DNA from: Pseudeuparius sepicola
Lineage: Eukaryota > Arthropoda > Insecta > Coleoptera > Anthribidae
Direction: 5' to 3'
NCBI GenBank assembly: GCA_963920635.1
Contig: OY987304.1
Span: forward strand, 32,178,365-32,242,364
Length of the DNA: 64,000 bases
Part shown: one piece after another, positions 57,601-64,000 of the stretch
Layout: every line of letters begins with the position of its first letter
Position numbering within the stretch: position 1 is the first letter of the stretch
Position numbers and translations under genes: made by a program
Notes under the pieces: model-generated
What the model was told of the DNA's origin: nothing
The model's database searches: none
What the model saw: only the letters and a program-made list of their open reading frames with translations

Positions 57601-60596
57601 CATCAAACTAAATTCAATATGGCCGCCGCTCCAACACGGCGGATTACATTTTCTTTTCCCATAAAATGGGTATCAAATGAAAGGGCTTGAAGAGTAGAAC
57701 TAAAAGGTTGAAAATAAAATTAATAGTAAAAAACGCGAACATCCAAAAACATGAACGTTTGGTTTCGTTCCTCTGCATACTCTAAAACGTGAACGATAAA
57801 AAATTAGTATTCTAAAATGTGAACATTCGCGAAAAAACGATCGAATCGCATTTTGTGTTCCGCTTTATTATTGTTGAGTTCTGTTAATACACGTGCATTT
57901 ATTGTACTATGGCGCCAAATAAGATACCAAACTATCTAATCTTACAATTGGATCCAGTAATAATTAAAAAATGCTGGGAAAACATCTTGGCAGAACCTGC
58001 TGAAGACCCTGATGAGGACAAACATCTGGCAACCCTTCGTCAGAAAATATTAAGTGTTAATGATGTTTTGGCTACCAATTCAATGACTTAGAGCAGCGGA
58101 ATAAAGACATTTGCAGTGAAGGAAAAGAAGAAACTGTGGGCGACCTTAGTGATGAACCTGACCAAAACACGGTAGATGATGGTCCAATCAAAAATAGAGT
58201 AAATCACAATGAAGCAATTAGCTCCTTTAATAAAGGGTTGGAATGCTCTGAACAGAATAATATTGACAATGACGATATTCAGGTCTTACAAAGACTACGG
58301 GAACAGGCCAGCATCCTCTCAATTCAAAAATCGTCCTGACAATTGAGTTTATTGGACTTTTTTTAATACAAAATGAGTTGTGTGTACTATAATATGCACC
58401 ATTCTTTAATTAATATTTTTAGTTTATGCATTTTTCATAATAATAAATATTTTTATTTTTCTTACGTTTTAATATTTATTGTACCTACCATATTCTGTAA
58501 CATGAATTATTCGAAAACATGAACACGGCCATCCTTAATTAGTTCACATTTTCGAGACTGTACTGTACTTTCAAGATATATATATTCTCGCGACAAGCTT
58601 TTATATCATATACAATTTTATAATGTAACAAACTTATGGGTTTGCCTTGCTTTGATTTATTATAAAGTTTATTTTCTTCTTTTCAGAGCATTTAAATAAA
58701 AGCTTGTTTTTAAAAATATTTTTTTACTATTATTTTTATTTGGGGGATGCATCGTGCCATAGACTACGTTTATCTGGTGATAACTCCATCGGATTGAAAT
58801 GGATCCGATTGAGTGATGTCAAGTCTTTTATCATTCTGCGTTTACATCATCAGTATTGAATCCTACGGTTTTCAATTTTCTCTAGGGACATTATCTTATT
58901 GTACTTATTACTTATTCCACAGTAGGTTGGTGCACATTCTGGCCAACTTCTGTTTAGAAATAGCGGCTTAACTTGAAATTTTAAATCTGATTGAATTTCA
59001 ATCTGTAGGGTTGACGCCGTCTATTTGAGGCCTCTCCAGTGAATTCAAACCTCTCTTAATCGGATCGAACGCGTCGAGATAAACGTAGTCATTGGAGACA
59101 ATGCCAATACCCGTCAAGGGCTATTTTATTATTGCGAAATAAAATATGATGTAGAATATTTCGAATTCAAGCAGGCCTTATCGAACCATCTCTGTTGCAG
59201 GATCGGCAGTCAACGGCGTTCTCGGTGCGATGCTGGCCGCATCGGTGGCTGCGGCACTGGTCGAATTGCACCGGGCGAGGCGTCGCGACGGCGGCGGCCG
59301 CCACCGGCGCCAACCGCCGTCGAGGAAGTGCTCGCTGGCTGACCTGACGGTGCTGAAGCACCAGCGTAGGGAGCTGATAAGGCGCGAGAGCGTGCTGGAG
59401 CCGGTGGGAGAGGACAGGAGCGCCAGAGTGGGTACGAGTCCGCGCGCCGATTGAAGGTAGCGCGGTGTGATGTTACAATACATCTTCTATGTTTGCTATC
59501 AATTATGTTTTATGATTAGGGAAAGTTTGATTATAAAACGCAGTGGCGTAGCGTGACATGTAAAAATGGGGGGGGGGTAACTTTCTTGACTGATTTAGTA
59601 GCAGTAAAATTTGCACTAATGGTAGTGATAATTAGTTATTTCCTGAAATTTCTGTGGGGAATATCTTCAACTGTTGCAAAATAAAATATAACACATTAAA
59701 ATATTTGAGAATGCAAACACCATGTAGGTAGGTATCTCTATCTCGAAACGACAATAATTATTAAACCACGCGGCCGTGGCAATCAGTTAAACCTACAACA
59801 AAATACTCTTGTTTTTTTCTCACCTGTCTCCCAGAATAAAACGCAATCACCCTGTAATACAATATTATTACAAATACTACCTAACTGTAAATTACTCTAT
59901 TTGATTATATTTCACCATGTAGGAATAATTAATAACAATAATTGCAGACTGCTATTTGAGTAGGTACCAAAAGGTGCCTATACCTAATATCTATATCACC
60001 AAAAACAACTCGAAAGGATATATACCACTACTGTCTGGCTGCCTCGAGAAACCAATAATGGCATTTTCAACACCTAATATAATTCTTTGCTTCATAGCGG
60101 GTAGCATAAATAATTTCACAGAATTAATATTGTATTTTTATGAAGAGCAAGCCGCGCTATTCCAGTGTCCAGACTGAAGCCTTGTTAGGCATTATAAGAA
60201 AAGAATTACATGTGTGTCATAACATTTCCCCATGTCTTATTCCCAAAACCGAAAGTCCATGATTACTTCTGTTCAGGATTCCGGCCACCGTTGCTCCGCC
60301 GATGTTCCTTCCCCGTAGGACCGCTAGCGACCAATAGCCGTTCAGATCACGCCCCTCGGCCACCGCCAGTCCAACCACGACGAGGATCTGTTGTCAGCGA
60401 GCTCCGCCGCCAGTCGATTGTACCCGAATCGCTGCGTGGGTCCGTATTGTGCGAAACTGCGATAGGAGTGCCGGTGGGAGGAGTTATCATGGCTGGAGAG
60501 CCAATGGGCGTTCCGATGTGTAACGAGGGGGTGTCAGTAGATACGTCAGTAGAGGCGTCCCCGAAGTACTATTCGAGATTGATGCACAGACATTGA
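51647..60596 (+). CDS. Unrecognised two-segment membrane protein, 321 aa, 3 exons
   Basis: Exons 51647-52061, 59201-59431 and 60277-60596 (TGA). The joins CAAG|GTAAGT, TTGCAG|GA, GTGG|GTACGA and GTTCAG|GA keep one frame; an in-frame TGA lies 6 nt before the ATG. The product has a hydrophobic segment at residues 16-33 ([16 protein letters not shown]), a loop of about 105 residues with sequons NSS, NIS, NMT, NLS and NKS and three Cys, a second hydrophobic segment at about 140-158 ([16 protein letters not shown]), then an Arg-rich tail starting RARRRDGGG with four RRxS motifs (RRES, RRCS, RRGS, RRQS). Positive charges after segment 2 and sequons between suggest both ends face the cytosol with an outside or lumenal loop. 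Exons 2 and 3 are GC-rich islands in AT-rich DNA. I do not recognise the family. An ATTAAA at 60688-60693 could serve polyadenylation. Confidence 0.8.
53184..54671. mobile_element. Nested hAT-type element, 1488 bp
   Basis: A perfect 8-bp duplication GAAAGACC (53176-53183, 54672-54679) flanks ends CAGTGGCGGCCC and GGGCCGTCACTG. The interior contains the widespread insect repeat ACCGACTTCAAAAAAGGAGG (from about 53396), a tandem array, and an inverted pair at 54222-54300 and 54400-54500. No transposase. It sits in the right arm of the 52076-54742 element. Confidence 0.85.
53520..54115. repeat. Tandem repeat, unit about 115-125 bp, five units
   Basis: Each unit reads approximately AAAATTCCACCCCTAAGGGT, GGACAAATAGGGGATGAAAT, TTGGACCGATTTCGATGATT, CTTTTTATTAGAAAGGGGTT, ACCTTAGGGGTGGCCCCATT. 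Units differ by small deletions. It lies inside the nested hAT element. Confidence 0.75.
55228..56374. repeat. Long inverted element related to the 52-kb element
   Basis: The outer pair AGAGGGCG.C.CTTGCGC (55230, 56372) and an inner pair around GGTCTTGCAGGTCCATCATT (55300) and its complement at 56290 are inverted. The inner arm text (ATAACAATAAAATCAACCGT, GGCAAAACGTGCCCCAAAAC) matches the 52-kb element, so both belong to one family. Open frame 55256-55513 is part of the arm. Confidence 0.65.
55845..56209. repeat. Near-perfect 175-bp-arm hairpin
   Basis: From AATTTTTAATTGGGTTTTTC at 55845 to its complement at 56209, the two arms are the same except for a handful of positions (one at the GCCTC(A/G)AAAATTC site and a few at GAGCTTT..GAGGATAAA). 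The loop is about 14 nt (ATGACATGATCTTT). It sits at the centre of the 55228-56374 inverted element. Confidence 0.85.
56903..57010. repeat. TATG microsatellite
   Basis: About 26 ATGT units with two early variants. The minus-strand frame reading repeated Ile-His-Thr-Tyr is an artefact of the repeat. Confidence 0.95.
57119..57700. repeat. 122-bp tandem array, about five units
   Basis: The marker AAAGGGCTTGAAGAGTAGAA starts near 57196, 57319, 57441, 57563 and 57680, giving spacings of 123, 122, 122 and 117. Each unit also holds TAAATTCAATATGGCCGCCG and CCAAGATGGCGGAT. Three inverted units are inside the TIR element at 49839-50971. Minus-strand open frames (57361-57107, 57606-57358) merely follow the repeat. 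Confidence 0.85.
57730..58565 (+). mobile_element. pogo/Tigger-type element, 3' part with transposase tail
   Basis: The right end, read on the complement, is CAGTACAGTCTCGAAAATGT followed by GAAC, a Tigger-like terminus, and is followed by TA (58566-58567). Subterminal copies of AACRTGAAC occur near 57750, 57790 and 57820. The plus-strand frame 57909-58089 ([31 protein letters not shown]) and, after a small shift, 58090-58339 ([29 protein letters not shown]) resembles the acidic C-terminal tail of DDE_1 (CENP-B/jerky-like) transposases. The catalytic core and left end are missing. The assignment rests mainly on the terminus. Confidence 0.5.
58568..59200. other. Intron sequence before exon 2 of the unknown gene
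   Basis: No repeat with clear ends and no exon were seen. A polypyrimidine-rich acceptor (CATCTCTGTTGCAG) closes it at 59200. Confidence 0.45.
59432..60276. other. Intron 2 of the unknown gene
   Basis: 845 bp. CAGTGGCGTAGCGTGACATG at 59542 followed by a G-run resembles one hAT terminus, but no partner end was found. Otherwise featureless AT-rich sequence. Confidence 0.45.
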
Positions 60597-62588
60597 AGTA
60601 TGGTTGCGGTTTGTTGATAGATGCTTTACTTTTCTTTCATAATTTTTGCTTTTTAAATTGTAGGTGCCATGCAAATCAATTGTTAATATTAAAGTATTCA
60701 GAATGAATCGCCTAAATCGGTAATTCTTCATAAACTTAAACTTAGAGAGATATAGAAAGATCAACTATAATATGTCTTGATTACTTTGAATTTATTGTTG
60801 TGTCTTTGATAAGAAAGAAAAGGATTTAACGGGTTTTAAATGAAAAATATTTTATTTTACGTTAATTATACTTAGGTCTAGCTTCCGTTCATCATTGAGG
60901 ATTGCACACTTTGCAAATTTTATTTTGCCTTTGGACAAATTTACGATGAATAATAATATAATCACAATGCACAATAATTGATGTAATTCCGTATAAATTA
61001 CATAGGTACTACCTGCATTTACATTACAATATCATTCTGGAGGTATATGGGTATCTTCTGAAGTTTCTGAGAATATGATAAAATGTGTGAAACACGTTGA
61101 ATATATACCTACCTAAAATTTATACCTAAAAATGCAAACTTTTTTCAGAGGAAGCGGCGACAATTTTTTCAGGCGTGTTTTAAATAAAAAAGTAAAATTT
61201 CAGGGGTGTACCTACATACTAGTGCGAAAATGCTTTTAACTTTTTAGTCTAATTAGACCTTCGAAACGACTTTCGGTTCAACCAGAAGTGGCACTAATTT
61301 TCTTACTTTAAATCCCAAAATTTTGATTCCACTTCTGAATTATGTTCGAGATTTCCTTTCCGATGACATATAAATAAATGGGCTCCTAGATAAATTTTTA
61401 TCAATTTCCTAAGATGACCACCAAATCAGATATCAGGCGGCATGATGGAAATGTTTCAATGGTAGGTACATTTTGGATTTCTTCATATAATATCAAGTCG
61501 GCTAGTTTCGGAAACTTGTACGGAGAAATAATGTAGAATTCCACAACTTTTTTAAGTGTAAAACACCTCTGAATTCGACTTTATTTGCTCTTTATTGACG
61601 TATCATAAGTCTAAAGTTATTGTGGTCAAAATAGCAGTGACAATTAATAGTTATTTATGTACCAAGGCACTGAAGTTAAACTTTTTATGAACTTCAGTGC
61701 CGAGGTACATATTGTTATATTTTTAAAAAATAAATGTTTTATTAGGCAAGAAAATAATCGTACGGGATCACCGGTCCATGAACCAACTGCGCGCGGCGTT
61801 GCTTGACTTTGACGATCGCTCTACCTAGGTCAAGTATGACAAGACACGGTGACTTCGAACAGAAAAACCAAAATGCCGCTTGTTGTGCAGCCTCCAAAAC
61901 AAATCTATTGATATTCAAACCTACTAAAATATTTATACTGAAAGATTGCGCTGCTATAGGTAACAATTTCGCAATGTGTACGAAAAGTTAAATGGGTCTT
62001 TATTGGCCGGGTTTTGAATATTTGGTCACTTTTGGCGGGCGATGGCTCCGCGTCTCACGTTTGATGTTTACATTTCTCCAAGGCCTATACTTCTTATTGA
62101 AAAAATCGTACAGGGTGGCCCATCCAAGCGGAAAAAGTGTGCTACGTGGAGACAGGTTAACATAAGATCGTCATTCAAAAAATGAGGTTGTAGTAAAAAT
62201 TAAGGGGAATTTGAGGGTGTACCCTAATTTTGTATACGGGGTCGGTAAAAAAGTTATCGCGAAAAAACATTTTTTGCAAAATAAAATATATATTTTTTTA
62301 CCTACACATCCATTAGAGAACCTTTAAGTAGTATTCCCGAATATTCAGTTTTTTAATATAACTTCCGGTTATAGCGGAAATGAAAGTGGTTTTCTCTATT
62401 TTACAACTTACACATTTCTCTTAACCATCACAGGATTTGTTTTTTAATTTTGAATCCAACGATATATAATTTGACCTATTTACCTCCAACCGTTTCCGAG
62501 ATATTTATCAGAGGAGCTCCATCAAACTAGATACATGGTCTCATGGTCGGTGTCTGATGTTCGATCTGAGTAGGCCAAACAATAAAAC
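60597..62588. other. Downstream spacer, no gene seen
   Basis: Contains a small hairpin at about 61656-61716 (ACCAAGGCACTGAAGTT facing AACTTCAGTGCC.AGGT). Text related to that hairpin (GGCACTGAAGTTCAACTTTT) also occurs at 45264 and, inverted, near 11530. From 62107 a CAGGGTGGCCCATCC end begins that may be the outer terminus of the mariner-type element that follows. Confidence 0.45.
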
Positions 62589-64000
62589 CAAATTTATGAC
62601 AAATCAAAAGTCAGCCATGATAATAAAACTGACAAGCGAGTAGGCTGAATGTTAAAGTGGCTATAGCCATTCAACTGCATTCAACTTAATTAAAAATCTC
62701 GTGGAAATTATGAAACATTTATTATTTTTACTACTGTCATATTTATTATAACAACAACATTATGATTAGTTATTAAAATTAGTTAGAAGTTCATTTACAT
62801 TAAATGTTCAAAATGGTTTCCATTATTATTTACACATAACCTAAGTCTTTTTAAGAAATTTTTTCGGACATTTTCAAAGATTAAGGGATGATTGTTTAAA
62901 CTATCAATTTCTAATTTTACTTGTCTTTTAATCTCCTCAACATTTTCGGGGCGGTTCTTATAAACTTTATTTTTTAAATGCATCCACAAGAAAAAATCCA
63001 AGGGGGTTAAATCTGGACTACGTGGCGGCCACCTTATCGTTCCATGTTTACCAATCCAATTTTCAAACGAATTGTTCAAAAATTCCGTTATGGGCCCACA
63101 GTTATGGAAGGAAGCGCCATCTTGCTGCCATATTATAATTGTCTTTCTTGGAGTTGGTTGGTTAAGAAAAATTAATGGCAAGTATTGTTCCAATTCGTTC
63201 TGGATTAAATGTAGGTATTTCCTACCTGTCATACTTCCTGAATAAAATAGAGGGCCCATTATAAAATTTCCCACAATTCCGCACCAAACACCCACGGAAT
63301 TTCTGCCAGATTTCACAACTTCACGAAATGCCCGTGGATTGTCAACAGACCAAAATATACTATTTTTCCGGTTGTATATTCCCGCCGTTGTAAATGTAGC
63401 TTCATCGGACCAAATAATTTTTTTAAAAAATCCGGCTCCACCTCTTGCAAAATAAAAGTTTAACATTGTTTGACAATATTCCAGTCTTCTTGCAGCATCT
63501 CCAGGGAATAGCCTTTGAACAGGTAATATTTTGAAGGCTTTAAATTTGCTTAATTTCATTACCCTTTGTATTGTAGACCGGGGAATTTGTAAGTCTCTCG
63601 CTGCATCTCTCTGAGATTTTTCGTTATTTCTTCTGAAATAATTTAAAATTCGTTCTCTCTCGTCCTCACTAATTCTAAACCCTTTTTGTCTCTTGCTAAT
63701 CACACTTCCTGTCGATCTGAATCTTCGATACAGCTTACATATAAATGAAGCACTCGGAACATTTCTATTTGGATATTTACGAGAATACTCCCTCAAAGTT
63801 TCTACGTTTTATCATTTTTGATGAAGATCTCTAAAATATCACAGCATTCTTCTTTCAAAAACACTTTTTAAACTGCAACTACTAACAGCTTCAGCAACAA
63901 AATTTTAGACTAATCTGACACGTAAATAGAAATATTGAATTGACAGCCTACTCGATTGTCAGTTTTATTATCATGGCTGACTTGATTTGTCATAAATTTG
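62589..64000 (-). mobile_element. Tc1/mariner-superfamily element, right end beyond window
   Basis: Inverted ends of about 58 bp: CAAATTTATGACAAATCAAA at 62589 onward, and the complement at the very end of the window (63942-64000). They differ by a 2-bp indel and one or two bases, and contain GTCAGCCATGATAATAAAAC and GCGAGTAGGCTG-like text. The element encloses the transposase gene. Because the window stops inside the right repeat, the true ends and target duplication cannot be seen; the left end could lie as far out as 62109. Confidence 0.8.
62795..63796 (-). CDS. Tc1/mariner-superfamily transposase, single frameshift near the N-terminus
   Basis: 333 residues in one open frame. An N-terminal helix-turn-helix of the type found with DUF4817 (YPNRNVPSASFICKLYRRF, STGSV), a second HTH (SQRDAARDLQIPRSTIQRVM), then the DDE_3 catalytic domain: D131 in IIWSDEATF, D226 in IIWQQDGASFHN and D262 in WPPRSPDLTPLDFFLW, with 35 residues between the last two. 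The frame upstream of 63796 continues the HTH (KEECCDILEIFIKND) in another frame, one base out, so a 1-nt deletion has probably removed the true start; no upstream ATG was found in the shifted frame. All catalytic residues and the C-terminus are kept. Confidence 0.9.
   Translation of the reverse strand: MREYSRKYPNRNVPSASFICKLYRRFRSTGSVISKRQKGFRISEDERERILNYFRRNNEKSQRDAARDLQIPRSTIQRVMKLSKFKAFKILPVQRLFPGDAARRLEYCQTMLNFYFARGGAGFFKKIIWSDEATFTTAGIYNRKNSIFWSVDNPRAFREVVKSGRNSVGVWCGIVGNFIMGPLFYSGSMTGRKYLHLIQNELEQYLPLIFLNQPTPRKTIIIWQQDGASFHNCGPITEFLNNSFENWIGKHGTIRWPPRSPDLTPLDFFLWMHLKNKVYKNRPENVEEIKRQVKLEIDSLNNHPLIFENVRKNFLKRLRLCVNNNGNHFEHLM

Noticed and set aside
57107..57606. Two similar minus-strand frames of 82-84 codons, apparently a repeated protein
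   Set aside because: They follow the 122-bp tandem unit; there is no domain or splice context.

Overview
The window looks like nuclear DNA of an insect with a large, AT-rich, transposon-crowded genome. The evidence is spliced animal genes with GT-AG introns, THAP-domain genes, piggyBac, hAT, mariner and pogo type DNA elements, two kinds of non-LTR retrotransposon, and many short inverted-repeat elements. A beetle or another TE-rich insect order is possible, but the sequence does not fix the order. There are no bacterial features and no CRISPR array. All gene structures below were read by eye from splice sites and reading frames.

Three host genes are well supported. THOC5 (mRNA export, THO complex) lies on the + strand at 8005-13783. 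Seven 3' exons encode its C-terminal half, and the N-terminal exons lie outside the window or were not found. POLD2 (second subunit of DNA polymerase delta) lies on the - strand at 32430-16535. It has three exons, a 0.7-kb first intron holding one transposon and a second intron of about 14 kb filled with mobile elements; its last 40-60 codons were not found. An E2F-type site sits just upstream of its start codon. THOC5 and POLD2 are convergent. A third gene on the + strand at 51647-60596 has three exons whose phases join exactly into a 321-residue protein that I do not recognise: two hydrophobic segments, a glycosylation-sequon-rich loop and an Arg-rich tail with four RRxS motifs.

Four THAP-domain loci are scattered through the window: one spliced and apparently intact at 3864-4209, two broken at 32514-32850 and 33866-33938, and one followed by the end of a Harbinger-type transposase at 45640-46062.

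Layout: 1-8000 is mobile-element debris (LINE tail, hAT remnant, three TIR elements with clear target duplications, one weaker) plus a THAP gene; 8005-13783 THOC5; 13784-16534 intergenic repeats; 16535-32430 POLD2, whose large intron holds a GC-rich RNase H-type LINE split into pieces, a 3-kb inverted-repeat element and a 2.3-kb hAT element; 32430-36600 THAP fragments and an old LINE; 36841-37640 a long foldback; 37690-43338 a nearly complete LINE cut by a piggyBac element; 44350-51000 THAP/Harbinger remains and four TIR elements or repeats; 51647-60596 the unknown membrane-protein gene, whose 7.1-kb first intron holds nested transposons, hairpins and a 122-bp tandem array; 62589 to the end a mariner-superfamily element with a nearly intact transposase.
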